A stretch of DNA of 64,000 bases from Marsupella aquatica. Lineage: Eukaryota; Marchantiophyta. This document shows positions 22,286-34,801 of this stretch, piece by piece. Numbering within the stretch: position 1 is the stretch's first letter; each line of letters begins with the position of its first letter. The notes under the pieces were generated by a model, which was not told the origin of the DNA, did no database searches, and saw only the letters and a list, made by a program, of their open reading frames with translations. The stretch is from positions 3,100,001 to 3,164,000 of the forward strand of contig OZ316896.1 of NCBI GenBank assembly GCA_973895155.1, in the 5' to 3' direction. Made by a program: the position numbers and the translations under genes.

Positions 22286-24920
22286 TCAAACTGCACCTGG
22301 CAAAATATCAACTTTTGGGTTAGCAGTTGTATCAAGAAATCATTAGCTGCTTCACTCTATTTTTTGCAGCCTACGTCTAGGTATACAAAATCCTAACTAC
22401 CTGATGACCACCCCTGGCTTTGGAAATATTTACTTGTGAGAGGTTCATCACGATGAGATTCAATTCGTATACTGGTAAACTGCTGCGCTTGCTTACGCCT
22501 GCTGCAACTAGAAACCCACCAAATTTCCAGGGTTGTCCTCTCACTTAAAACGGTTAACAGTTTCGGCATCAAATTTGGTTGGAGTTACCACCAAATAACC
22601 ACCGACAGAGGAGTCCTGTGGCCAACACGGGGAAGATACACTTAAGTTCACATGCCTATTCAACCTACGAGCTCCTTTGCTCCCGAACGACAACCGACTT
22701 TTCAGCAGTCAAACCATCCGGCAGTGAGTGTAGTCGGCAGGCTGTCTTTCAGATACATCCCCCAAAGACGCCCCAATCTCCGAAGCCTCCTAAAATCGGC
22801 AAGAAATGGCCGCGCTCTGCTCGGATGCTTGACGGTCATCTGTTCATGAGCAATCGCTAAATGAGCTTTCAAAGTTACGTCCTCTATCAGGGTAGAAATT
22901 CCTGCGGGAATTTGCAAACATTTCACGAGCATTTCGAACGACTTCGAGAATTGTCAAAGCCGGAATCAGCTGCAGGATCTTCCATCCATTCAGCATTTGA
23001 AAATACGTCTCATTAGGGAAAATCGCCGGAGGTGGGATCTGACACGGAAAGTGAAAGAATTTTCTTCCTCAATTACTTGCAAGCGGCCTAACGAGCGAAC
23101 CATATGCATTGGTAGCGAATAACTTTTGTAGAAGAATGATCCACTCCTCTCATGTGTGAAGATTTACTAATTTTACTATGTTTTTCCAATCCCAAAACCC
23201 TGTGACTAAACCAGAACAACTGCTTTTTCAATCCCTACCATTCTTGTAGCAAATGTACCCACTCTGATTCTGATAATAAATATCTTATTATTTGGCATGT
23301 TCATGTGGGAATCGACGAGATTTTGGTCCAACTTGTGGGCTGGAGCCCCCCCGTGGATCCAAATGGGCAGACCGCTAAAACGTAAAATCATACAGTACAG
23401 TATCAATTCCCACCATCCACTGAGCTATGTGCTCGGCTGTCCATCATCTCTGGACACCTCCACGGAAAACGCGAAAAGCAACTTTGCACATCAGACGGGA
23501 AGTGCGAGAGACCGCCTTCCGCTCATTGAAGGGGAAATAAGTGCCCAATTATGACAATCCAGTCCATCCCTCGAAACCATCCAAAACTGTAAGGGGAATT
23601 CCTCTCCAGGAGCAGTTCTTTACTCTCTTTCAATTCACTCTTGTTGTTCAACAAAAGATGCATCCCAATCACAACGAAACATTAAAACAGAGCATACGAC
23701 CAGAAAAAAACCGAGTGCACGCACAGGACGAGGTTCTCGCTCTGTAAACCCTCAAGGCATATGTTGAGAAATTCCATCTCTCCCGTCCTAATCCCCGCAC
23801 AGCATCCCAGTGAACACCCTTCTAACTCCAATATCTTTCCCGCGTTTGAAACTCAAAATGTAGAAAAGTAGGAAATCAAAACGTCGTTGATCCACAGGAC
23901 AAGGATCTGGGCCTTCACAGCTCACGATGCCAATCAATAACGCATGACAAATGAGAAATTCATTCCCTTGCTTCCTAGTTAACTATCCCCTGTACGCCAT
24001 ACCAGGCGAACCGAATTCTACGACTAGAAATGAGAAAAAAGAAAACAGAACTTCGCCGAGCAACAGGCGAGGATCACGTTCCGTAGAGCCTAAGACTGCT
24101 ACCAAGCGAAAAGGCAGAGTGAAACCAAAAATTCCATCTCTCCTGACGATCCCAATCGAATCCCCCAATGCCTCCAAATTTCCACCTCGTCTGACACTGA
24201 CTCCGTAATAAGAAAACAGTGAACACAACCTCGTCGACCCATAACGCGAGGGGAACCACTCAAGTGCTAATCTCTTCTATTGCAGTAAACCCTCCAAACG
24301 TTCCAGTCCAATTCCTTCGAACCCGAACTTCTGCTTCATCAAAATCTGATTCTGGAACAAGAAAACTGAAAACCCAAGAGGGCAAGCAAATCCGAAGACG
24401 AGCTCGAAAACCCAATTGCTGAAACCGGAACGCAATCGCACGAACCTAGATTTGATGCCACGCAGTGGTGGACAATCCGTCTCCCCAGTGCATCATCCGC
24501 CGTACCCCTCAAAACCTTCGTCGAGTCAGAAGATCATTCACTCCGCTTCCCGGTTCTCACAACGGCGGCTGCTGCTGCTGCAGAGAATAAGAAGAAGAAA
24601 AAGACGTGATGACGGTGATGATGATGCCCTCTGCTGCTTTCCCTCCTCCACGACGCCGCGCGATTCCGCCTCTCGAAAAGCCATAGAGACCCCTCTCGGA
24701 AAGCGGGCACTGTACAGTTCGCTGACTTGTGTGCTTTCCTTGCGAGCGAGAATCAAGAATAGTCAAGAAGCGAGCGGGAATGGGAACGAGGAGAAAGTGG
24801 TGATCATGATAGCAAATCATTCCCTCCTCCGATCCGAAACGAGCGCATGAATCGTCACCACAGCGAAGCAAAGCTAAGGAAGGCGAAGCAGAGCGCACGA
24901 GAGAGGGAGGGGAAGCTGTG
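22286..24920 (-). promoter_or_regulatory. Probable 5' UTR intron and promoter region of the DUF7642-like gene
   Basis: No protein is recognised. A splice-acceptor-like TTTTGCCAG lies at about 22297-22306 just upstream of the start codon. At 24440-24900 there is a CpG-rich stretch with GCTGCTGCTGCTGCAG and GAAGAAGAAAA runs, which on minus is pyrimidine-rich like a plant leader. A first non-coding exon there with a ~2 kb leader intron would fit, but no transcript evidence is available. Confidence 0.35.
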
Positions 24921-24924
24921 ACGA

Positions 24925-26195
24925 CATTCTTGGAGTGAATCTCGTGCTCCAGCTTTTGGAGGAGGTTGAGAGTCTTCTTTGCACTCGAGTTACAGCCAAT
25001 GGTTGCCACATTACAGTAGTAAGGCATGGACAGGAATGTAAGCAGTTTGCCACCTTACAGCAGTAAAGTTTGAGGGTACAGCCCTTCTATTTTGGGAGGA
25101 TATTGAAATGGTCGAAAATTACAGAGGGCATTCTTGGAGTGAATCTCGTGCTGCAGCTTTTGGACGAGGTTGAGAGTCTTCTTTGCACTCGAGTTACAGC
25201 CAATGTTTGGCACATTACAGTAGTAAGGTCTGGACAGGAATGTAAGCGGTTTGCTACCTTACAGTAGTAAAAGTGTCAGTAAAAGCCCTTTAGGTGCTGT
25301 TTATTTTGGGACACAGCTACATTCTTGGAGTGGATCACGTGATTGAGGTTGAGAGTCTTCTTCTCACTCGAGTTACAGCCAGTGTTTGCCACATTACAGT
25401 CGTAAGATCTGGACAGGAGTGTAAGCAGTTTGCCACCTTACAGCAGTAAAGTTTAAGGTACAGCCCTTCTATTTTGGGAGGATTTTGAAATGGTCGAAAA
25501 CTACAGAGGGCATTCTTGGAGTGAATCTCGTGCTGCAGCTTTTGGACGAGGTTGATAGTCTTCTTTGGACTCGAGTTACAGCCAATGGTTGCCACATTAC
25601 AGTAGTAAGGTCTGGACAGGAATGTAAGCGGTTTGCTACCTTCCAGTAGTAAAAGTGTCAGTAAAAGCCCTTTAGGTGCTGTTTATTTTGGGAGACAGCT
25701 ACATTCTTGGAGTGGATCTCGTGATTGAGGTTGAGAGTCTTCTTCTCACTCGAGTTACAGCCAGTGTTTGCCACATTACAGTAGTAAGATCTGGACAGGA
25801 GTGTAAGCAGTTTTGCCACCTTACAGCAGTAAAGTTTAAGGTACAGCCCTTCTATTTTGGGAGGATTTTGAAATGGTCGAAAACTACAGGGGGCATTCTT
25901 GGAGTGAATCTCATGCTCCTGATTTTGGACGAGGTTGAGAGTCTTCTTTGGACTCGAGTTACAGCCAATGTTTGCCACATTACAGTAGTAAGGTCTGGAC
26001 AGGAATGTAAGCGGTTTGCTACCTTACAGTAGTAAAAGTGTCAGTAAAAGCCCTTTAGGTGCTGTTTACTTTGGGAGACAGCGACATTTTTGGAGTCGAT
26101 CTCGTGCTGGTTTTCAAGGAGGTTGAGAGTCTTCTTTGCAGTAGAGTTTCAGCTATTGTTTGCAACATCACAGTAGCAAGGACTGGATAGCCATG
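24925..26195 (+). repeat. Tandem array of seven ~191-bp units in alternating A/B order
   Basis: Units start with CATTCTTGGAGT (the last CATTTTTGGAGT) at 24925, 25129, 25320, 25511, 25702, 25894 and 26085, giving spacings of 204, 191, 191, 191, 192 and 191. All share GAGTTACAGCCAATG-like and ACATTACAGTAGTAAG-like blocks. Tails alternate. Units 1, 3 and 5 end with CCCTTCTATTTTGGGAGGAT and GAAATGGTCGAAAA. Units 2, 4 and 6 end with GTGTCAGTAAAAGCCC and GTGCTGTTTA. So the true period is a ~383-bp dimer, a satellite-like higher-order arrangement. Frames crossing the array are by-products of the repeat. Confidence 0.9.
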
Positions 26196-26199
26196 TCAT

Positions 26200-28940
26200 G
26201 AGATCCTTATAAGAACCTTGCCGCAATTTTCTGTATGGGTTGTGACTTGTGTGCCCTGAAATATTGTCATCCCAAGGTTTTCTTCATGTCTCTTTTGCAA
26301 CTTTGCTAGTGAAAGATGACGCTGCCTGTCTGTTCCTACAATAATTCAATCTCATCACATGATTGTCACCATGGAATGACGCATGGCTATGTGGTAGCTG
26401 ACTTGAGTTGAGATTCATAAGCCTAGAGCTCAAATATTGTGACAGAATGTTCCCTTTCTATGGGGTTCCTTTACATGGGATTTCACAGATTTCTCCTTAA
26501 AAAAAACAGAAAACAAAGGAAGGGAACAAAATCTTCTAGCAATTAATGAGAAGAATTTAATCACAATCAAGCCTTGAGAATTGAGCATTTAATGATTTGA
26601 ATAAAATTAGTCAATTGAAGATGTTTTGGAGTAAATTGAAGGTGATGTCTAGACTGGATGACTTGCTTTGAGTTCCCTGGAATTTTAGCTTGATATTAGA
26701 TTTGTTGTCAATACCTTCAAGAGCAGCTAGACAAATGGGAGTCATTTGTGCTCATCTTGTGAATTGGACTAAGAGATTGATCATATCGCATCATGATTTT
26801 ACTTGCCATGACCATGATTGAAGAATTCACAAGGTCCTAGCCACCCATTAATGAGCATCAAACTGTTGTCCATAGCCTTGTTGTCAATAGCACTGATGAA
26901 ATTGACAACATGCATGAATTGTCCCATGCACGAATTAGGGCATGTATTTCAATTATTCTTAGGCCTGGAAACTTTTTAGGGATACTGATCATAGGTGCAA
27001 AGCACTTTTTTCTGGTTGGTCTCCCAAACCGACATTTTATAAGCATCCGGCCTGATGCAGGTTCCTGGTGCAAGTGCTCTCACAATGTCTAAAGACCAAA
27101 TTGTGGTGATTACACTTTAGCAAGGGGCACTACTACTTAGTCACCTTTAACTAGAATACTTTGAATCACATCAATGAAATGAGTTTTGGGTGAAAATTTT
27201 AGTCTTTCTCAAAGATACTTCAAGATTAACCTGGTTGCGTTTTGTTAATTGTCACCATTCTATAAATTTCTATTTATGAAGATGTTGAATTTCATCTTGC
27301 AAATGAAAACCTTTCAGTCCCAAAGTTTTGGACTTAGCCAACCTACATAGTCAAACTCTAAATTCAATCCAATTCTATTATGTCTTTGTTCCAAATAAAA
27401 ACAAATATCTGTTCCTAGTTATGAAATTGTTCCACTAACATATGGACTTATATTACAATAACTAGCATTCATATTGAGTTGCATATCATTGATAAATGAA
27501 TGGTGTTATTTACACTATAATGTTGCACCTCTATAGATGCAGTCCAAAAAACTTTGTGGACCTTCTAAACTACTTAATCATTTTCTTCTATCTATTTCTC
27601 AACAACATCTTTAACCAAACAACATCTTTTATGCAAGGCACGGGGATTGAAAGACTACAGACAGAATGGTCATCTTTGCTAAACCCTGAGTGAACCCTAA
27701 AACACTAAACCTGAAACCGATAATATAATGTTGTGTCAACTTATAGAGTGGTCGCCATCCAAATGCAGGGGTATTTTGGGTAAAAAAACAAAACAAAGAA
27801 AAAGACTAGCTCCTTCTTTCATTTATTTTTTATTTCATAACATCTTTCACATAATGATGACTTGGTTGAAACTAATATCTGATAACTAGATAGATTCCAA
27901 ATACCACCCTTTGGATTATTTCTTCATAGCTTCAGAAGGCAGGTCTTCCTTCATAGCTTCCAAAGGCAGGTAGCAACATCTACAGTACAGGTTCAATTTT
28001 ACTTCGTTTGTCTGCCTTCAGGAAAGGATGTTTTGTCCCTTTCCTGCTTTTGTCTCCGACGTCTATTTTTGTGGCCGCTTCTGGTCCTTACATGTAAAAG
28101 ACCCCGCGGTGTGTTATGACAGCGGGGACCAACGTCGTCTTCGTTTTTCCTGTTCTCTTCTGTTCGAATTCAAACTGGTTTCAATCTCCTCTTTCGTTGT
28201 GCTCTCTCTGAGGATGTACAGTAATTATGTCCTGGGTGACTCTCGGTAAGGCCAGAGAGCAATATTTCAATACACGATTCCCAGCATTCACTTGGACTCA
28301 TGACTCAATGTTTACTGTCTTGTGTGCATACATTTTCGTGCTCTGAGTATTTGATTACGTGTGGAGATCTTTTACGTTGTCTGCTGCTTATTTAGTTTTT
28401 ACACTCCCGATCACAGAATCTCAATCATTGAGCATACAACATGAAGCTAGAGCGTTCAGAGCATTATATTTGCTTATCAGCTGAAAACTTCGATCAGAGC
28501 GCAGAGACTGGCTGGATCAGTCAAGATATCTGGACGAACAGTGTGGGAGTGGATTTACCAACTTCCACTACTCGGGCTATGGCTTACTGATCCGTAAGTC
28601 TACTCGCAAGCAATCCAGATAATTTTATGTTCTAATGTGTGACAGGAAATGTGCTGTCTCCTCTTTGCTCGACTTATTCCTTTGCTTTTTGATCTTGTCC
28701 GTGTATCTCAATCTTGGGCAACTGTTTTCATTTACATAGTGACTATAAAACTTTGCTAGTTGCTTACACTGTAATGGTTCTCTGCTCTCCGTCCAATTGG
28801 TTCTTGCCACTTGCGGCCATGTGATGCAAGGGATAAGCGCCTTGGACGTTCTGAATCTGAGCCGCGCCCTCGTTCTCACTCTCAGTGACTGTTCGTGGCC
28901 TGTTATCCTCCCTTCAGGGAAAATGGAATACACATTGCAG
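26200..28940. other. Intergenic, nothing recognised
   Basis: AT-rich at first, GC-richer after 28.0 kb. Short frames only. No family, RNA gene or ordered repeat could be supported. Confidence 0.5.
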
Positions 28941-28946
28941 AATACT

Positions 28947-29015
28947 GAAGCAATTTCTCTTGTCCAGTACTTTGTTGCGCTGAATCAATTGCTCTTGTCT
29001 AGTACTTTGTTGCGC
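28947..29015 (+). repeat. 34-bp tandem duplication
   Basis: Copies at 28947-28980 and 28982-29015 ending AGTACTTTGTTGCGC, with three or four differences. Non-coding as far as I can see. Confidence 0.8.
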
Positions 29016-29337
29016 ACATTCTGTCAGTTCTTGCATTCTCAGCGAATACACATAATGAGGCATTCGTTAGGAGATGGCTCATGGTTTCGTCGTTTCATCC
29101 GAAACTAGTTGTTCTTCTGACTTGTTCGATGGCATCTGACTGTCAATACAGCAATGAGCCAGCCGCGTTGAGTTCTTTCGATTTGAATGACTGTTCGGGA
29201 GAGCGTTCGGGACGTTGAATTCGAGCTGGCGGACTCCGAATTGTTGAGATCAGTCAGTCTTGGGTGAAATCCGGTGTTTGCGTGAAAAGGTCTGTGCTCT
29301 TTGCTCTTGACGTCTCTTTTTGACGTGGACCCTCAAT

Positions 29338-29541
29338 ATGTTTCACGGGGATTGCAGCTTTCGTCTTTCACAGAGTCCAAGTCTTTCTGGATTACATTAC
29401 TGTGTACTTGTAGACGTCTTCCGATCGGAGGTACGCTCTATGTTTCACGGGGATTACAACTTTCGTCTTTCACAGAATCCAAGTCTTTCTCGATTACATT
29501 ACTGTGTACTTGTAACCGGCTTCCGATCGGAGGTACGCTCT
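29338..29541 (+). repeat. 102-bp tandem duplication, length divisible by three
   Basis: Two copies beginning ATGTTTCACGGGGATT at 29338 and 29440, ending CCGATCGGAGGTACGCTCT. Because 102 is a multiple of three, both frames of the pair stay open through it, but neither product resembles a protein I know. Confidence 0.85.
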
Positions 29542-29560
29542 GATTTCCGTCTTGCCTGTT

Positions 29561-29617
29561 TTTGAGTCGTCTCAACGTAGACCTACTTTTTTTGAGTCGT
29601 CTCAACGTAGACCTACT
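29561..29617 (+). repeat. 27-bp tandem duplication (period 30)
   Basis: TTTGAGTCGTCTCAACGTAG followed by ACCTACT, at 29561-29587 and 29591-29617, identical. Confidence 0.85.
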
Positions 29618-29649
29618 GAGCACCAATAGACAGTAAATTCCGACAGTCA

Positions 29650-30985
29650 TCCAGTTCGTTGAACAGGCGTAGGAAAACTTGGGGACCGAGGGTCCATTTC
29701 ATCACCAGTGACGTGCGCGCGATACCCAATTTGGGTCTCCGAAACATTGCGCTTCTGCATCAAAGTTTGCAAGCGAGCTGACCTCACAAACTACAGGCCG
29801 GATTACGAGTCTAAAATAAATTGCAACCACGACAGTGTCGAAGACTGTATTTGATCGTAGTACGTACGCATCTTTGACCATTTTGTTCGGTAGTGACTTT
29901 GTTGTGCCCTTGTCGGGGCCTCTGTTACATACGAATAACATAATCTTTTGTTAATTCGTTCGTTCTTTCTTCGTTCGCCGCTTGCATCAGCCTTTTACAC
30001 ATCATACGTCAATGAGCTGGTACCTGATATCGATTCCTCAGAATCGGTCGATTGCATGACGACCTGCATTCCGCGAAGAGCTACAGTAGCTATCTGGGTT
30101 GAATTCCAGCCATTCATGAACTATGTCAGTAAGTTTTGTAAAGGCGCTCCACCAGATGAAATTTAAGCTTGCTGCGCTCTATTCTTCGAAATCTATGAGA
30201 CCCGCAATAGTGAAGGACAGTATCTAGCTGCTGAAACGGTATGTCCAACTTAATTGATCCAGATGGCCGAACTCTAACTCTCCTTCGTTCCGTGGAGTAA
30301 ACGTATCATCCACAATAAATTTCAGTACCTTGTCCTCGACGTTCTTGCACATGCAAATGGGTGGAACCCACGGGGCCCTTGAAGTCCGTATTCCAATTCC
30401 AATATTTCGTGCTTTTGGATCGACTTTGGATCTAATTTACTCTTTTGGATCGATCTTGAATCAAACTATTGGGTTGAAGCGGTTGATACCATATTGCGTC
30501 ATAATGTTTGTCCCAATTTTGATGGCACGATAAAAAGTGTCGCAAAAACTACTCAATCCATGAGAAATCACCGCAGAAACTCCTCGACGTGGTTCACAGA
30601 TATAAGCTATGCCTGTCTCAGTTAGTCAATCTATCGTGCCCGCAATAAATCACGAAGAAAGGAAACCATCGGCCCCCATTGATCAGACGTTGAGTGGTCT
30701 GCAAACGATGTTACGCATGTAGATGACAATTGACCAATCTTGCAAATGACTGTTCTCCAATAATGGAAATATACATTCTCTCAACCCGACGTGAAGGTGT
30801 AAAGAGAAATACAGATCATTCGGGGGATTGGAAGGGATAAACTTTCAAATGAGGGAAAAGTTTCTTCAGCGTACTTAGACACGTTTTTTCTGGCTCGCCG
30901 GGGATATATACAATAATGCTCTGCAAGTCTAGCTCAGTCGTCTCTGTACTGCTGTCTGATGATTCACTTTTGAGCAGGAACGAAG
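29650..30985. other. Upstream region of the plus-strand SANT-B3 locus
   Basis: No gene recognised. It precedes the start of the plus-strand SANT-B3 copy and may hold its promoter. A TATATA-like stretch lies near 30905. Nothing more specific can be claimed. Confidence 0.35.
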
Positions 30986-32251
30986 ATGAAGGACTGGAAC
31001 GAATCGTCAACGCTTAAGCTAATTGCAGCAGTTCAGAAAGTCGAGGATAACTGGGGCGCCCAAAAATGGGACGACCCAGGGGAAAAGTGGTTACACATTG
31101 CTGCTGAGCTTCCAGAGTTGCAATCTTCTCTTGAATTGATGCGCAAGAGTTTCCAGATTTTTGCAAGGCTGGATTTGCTAAGATCTGCCGGTATTTCAAT
31201 GAAATATTTACCAAAGCGATGAAGCACATCAGTCTCACACAGAATATCATTATGGCACTGGAAATTTACTCTTTGACATTAAATCACGACGAATACTTTC
31301 CTTTGATAGGCCATAAAACGCACTTCCGGCCAATCATTCTTGTCGATATTAATGAAATATCGAGTGAAGAATCTGACACGAACTGCAGTGACGGCGTCTC
31401 CAGTGAGTTTGAAGAAGATAAACTCAATCAAGACTCCAAGACAAGCGAGGTAAGAATTTTGGGGAAACGACTGAATAAATTGTTATAGACTGAATAAATT
31501 GTTATCTGGCCACAAGGACTTTCATTTACTCTGGAGAAAGAGGGCTCTCTGAAGTTCTTGCTTGCTCGCGATTTCCTTTGAAATTCTGACACTATTCAGA
31601 AATAGTTCGTACTTTGTTTCATCCCACTAGTTTGTGTCATACATCATTGATTCTGCTTTTGGAGTTTGGTTGGTTTTGAATTGGTAAGTATTGAATGAAT
31701 TTGTGTGGGACGACTTTTCGCAGGATTTGATGGCTACTGCTACAACATCGAATTTGGAAGAGAGAAAGGATCGAATCGGTTTCAGAATCAAAGTTGAAGA
31801 TTTTCATTTATCCTCAAAAGGGGGTTTGGTGGTAACAAGTCTCTTATGACATAACATTCATATTGAGTTTAGACTTGTCCCAAATTTTCCAAAATGATAA
31901 ATTTATGTCATGGTTGTTTGCGGTTCGTCTTTCTATAGTTACTTAGGATCCGACAGAGAACAGGTGCACCCCAACGTTTTATCAAAAAAAAAATCAAAGT
32001 TCAACTGTCAATTTATTCTGTGCATATGTCAGCGAATCCCAAGAGGCTATTGTGATAAGTACATGCCGAGACGGGACCCTGCCGTGTTGACATGCATTCG
32101 GGATGGAAAACAGTACCAACTTAAGTATCTTCCCCACAGAGGTTCCCTCAGTGCCGGATGGAAGAACTTTTGCCGCTCAAACGCATTGCAAGCACAGGAT
32201 GAAGTGATCTTTTTCCGTCTCGACATTTCAACCTATGAGGTCGGTTTCTAA
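30986..32251 (+). pseudogene. SANT/Myb-like plus B3 domain protein, frameshifted copy
   Basis: Exons 30986-31449, 31724-31831 and 32033-32251, with GT-AG borders (GAG|GTAAG, GTG|GTAAC, GTCAG|CGAATC). Exon 1 starts MKDWNESSTLKLIAAVQKVE and matches the N-terminus of the minus-strand paralogue at 34801. After about 31133-31141 the homology (CRYFNEIF) continues in a different frame, so exon 1 has a frameshift, and its length is consistent with this. Exon 2 begins the B3 domain (FRIKVEDFHLSS). Exon 3 carries its core, including IPRGYCDKYMP, a YQLKYLPHRG strand and LSAGWKNFCRSNAL, to the stop at 32251. B3 domains bind DNA in plant transcription factors. Either a recent pseudogene, a sequence error, or an unrecognised small intron would explain the shift. 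Confidence 0.6.
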
Positions 32252-33409
32252 CGTGTTGACAGGTCCGATCGAAATATATGACTTGTTCTCAGCGGAACCA
32301 ATTGCATTACTGATTATTGTAGTCCTTTTGATTGGATGAATAGTAAGCTTTGGGTTCAAATGCTCAAGATATCCTAGCTTGACAAGATACAAGTTCAATT
32401 AATATACTAGTTCAAGATATTATCTCAAGGGGTCTATAAAGGTCAAAACGCGGACTAAGGTAGTTTTTACAGCATGTATATGATTGACTCGAGCAAACTG
32501 TCTGGCCGGGACATATCTGAAACAGGTTAAAATCTTGGGGAAAGATGTGCAACCGATAGAAGTTGCGGGTCCAGGCAATGACATCTACAGAAGGTACGTA
32601 ATGATCAAGTTTCTAGCAGCAGACGAAACTACACAAGCAGGTAGGAACGCTTACAAGTCATAGCACAATTTCTCAGAAGATCATGTGTCTTGTGTTGGCA
32701 TCAAAAGCGCTACATGAAAGGCAGGGAAGGAGATGTGCTTTTGGTCGACTTCATTAGTATATATGCTGGTCGGTAAGAGTTTTCTGTGTGTTAGAATGGC
32801 AATGAAGGTGACTGGTGGTTTTCATTTGTATCCTGCAGGGACCTTTAAGACGGACCTACCCCAAGGTTGATATGCTCTGGGATCCTGAGCCTAAAAGTCA
32901 GTTCCAAAACTCCCGCTAGGAGAAATTATGAGACTCAGAGTCGCTGTCACCTCTGGCCTAGAACTGCTGTTGATGGTGCGCACACTACCTAACTATCTCT
33001 CGTGGGACTGGTAGGACAAGATTATTTTACAAAGTGCGATGTACGTATTGAGTAACACATGAAAAACATGCTTCAGTTTTATATACCCTATGAACATGTT
33101 CCTTGAGGGTCCTAAATTTGCAACAGACTATTTACGTTTTAAACCACGAAAGTCTCAGGCGCAGTCAACAACTTCTACGGAATAAAGGGTTAGTATTGAA
33201 CTTCAGCAATTAATTTCAACTATCCAATGCTTACACTTACTTACTAGCCCTCTCACTGGAAGGTGTGTTAATTAATAGTTGCTTAAATGCCTTGTGTAGA
33301 CGCGCCATGAATACTCCAACTGGCCCGAGTGAGTTCCTCACCATGTTTCGTATTCTCCAGCCTCTTCATTTATTTTGACCTGAAAAGCCAGCTTAACCCT
33401 TTTGCATCT

Positions 33410-34801
33410 TCAATTCAGACCATAAACTAGATAACATTGTGAGTGAAAAGCGATTCTAGAGCTGGACATCCGGCTTGTATAATGCCAATCGAAGATCCCA
33501 GATGCACACCTATGATCCAAGATGATCCTTAATTCAGCACCAACCTGAAAAGTTTGAGAATCAACAAGGCGGAAGCGCACAGTGTCGTCCACCTGAAGTC
33601 CGTGCTGTTTAGCAAACGTTCCCCATCCAGCACTCAAACACCGTTTGCTGGGGAGATAGGCGACTTTACACCTCTTCCCATCTTTATCTACGAGTTCGAA
33701 CACGACACTGTTCTCTAGCTCATAATGTGCCAAGTTCGTAGTGCAAAAGTCTGTAGGAAGGCGCTGCAGATTCCATACAGGTTAAGGAGTAATGAGTCAC
33801 CCAATTTCCACACGGGCCAGAGCTTTTCAAGGTTATTTACAAAGGACTACCGTGCTCCAAGCCTGCCCATTCCTTAGTGTGATTCTTCGTTCTCGAATAT
33901 GAGCACGCTAGATTTAACACGCTTACTAGATTGCTAATCTGAATGATGATAAGCCGGACAACGGAAGAGAAAGTACCCTTACCAGTAAGAAACCTTTGAT
34001 GACTTGAGAAGGAGACATCGTTTTGACGAACTCGACCTCTTTGAACCTCACACTTTCATCGTTCAAACAAGCTTGTTGAGTGTCAACCTCTGCATTCGAC
34101 TTCTGTCGAGCATAACTTCTGTCGAGGCCCAAGTTACGTTGATCGTCGCGATCAGCTTTAAGCGAATTTTGTTCCAGTGGAGCATCAACTTGTACTTCCG
34201 CTTCCGCTCTCGCTGAGTAATGGTGATCCAGATTGGAAATGTGACGCACTTCCCCAGAAGAATCACAAATTCTGCTCGCAGTGTCAGCAGAAACAGAGCT
34301 CGCAGAATCTCCCGGCACTTCAGTCTCCCGCTCACGAACCCTGCTCGCAGTGTCAGCAGAAACAGCGCTTGCAGAATTTTCCGGCACTTCAGTCTCCCGA
34401 TCGAGTTTGATGAGCTTTGCTTGGGGGCCGGTTTTGGAGACAAAGGGCTGATCAAGGAAGCCCTTGGAGTACTCAGCCAATTTTTCCATTAAGGCCGCTG
34501 AAAGACAGTAATTCCGGTCATAAAATATGAACACATCGTTGAAGTATTCACATATCTCATTAAATTTTCTTTTGTAGATAACAGGTAATTGTTCGTATCG
34601 TGTTGGACCATGGCGGTTCAATTCAACGAATAGAGAAATTGGCATCTTTGCTGCAACTTGATCCCACTTCAATTCTTCCCTATTCACTTTGGCTTCGGGG
34701 TGATTCCGGGCGAAGTAGTCTTTCCATTTCTGTTTTTCCTCAACTTTTGTCACTACGCCCACAAGTTTCAGTAGGTGTTCCTCTTTCCACTGTTTCTCCA
34801 T
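33410..34801 (-). CDS. SANT/Myb-like plus B3 domain transcription factor, two exons, 390 aa
   Basis: Exons 34801-33983 and 33763-33410 on minus, phase 0 (CTG|GTAAGG donor, CTGCAG acceptor). Residues about 4-95 form a helical SANT/Myb-like region with conserved aromatics (KWDQVAAKMP, KRKFNEICEYF). Residues 134-179 are an exact-length duplication of 23 aa (ETEVP.. SADTASR twice). A low-complexity linker follows. The B3 domain starts at about 257 (FVKTMSPSQVIKGFLL), crosses the exon border into LPTDFC, and continues through KRCLSAGWGTFAKQHGL and VRFRLVD. It is probably a nuclear DNA-binding regulator. Its frameshifted relative lies tail-to-tail at 30986-32251. An alternative donor (TTTCAG|GTTGGT) could shorten the C-terminus. 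Confidence 0.75.
34265..34402 (-). repeat. 69-bp in-frame duplication within the SANT-B3 gene
   Basis: Two 69-bp units encode residues 134-156 and 157-179 of the minus-strand gene. They differ at a few positions and keep the frame. They lie in the linker between the SANT-like and B3 regions. Confidence 0.8.

Noticed and set aside
24557-25027. Minus-strand frame of 156 codons
   Set aside because: It starts inside the satellite unit and runs through triplet-rich DNA; its sequence is explained by the repeats.
25335-26032. Frames of 86 to 118 codons within the 191-bp array
   Set aside because: The same peptide recurs with each unit and shifts with period changes; by-product of the repeat.
24925-26195. 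CRISPR-like array
   Set aside because: Units are ~191 bp, fully homologous without unique spacers, and the genome is a plant nuclear genome.
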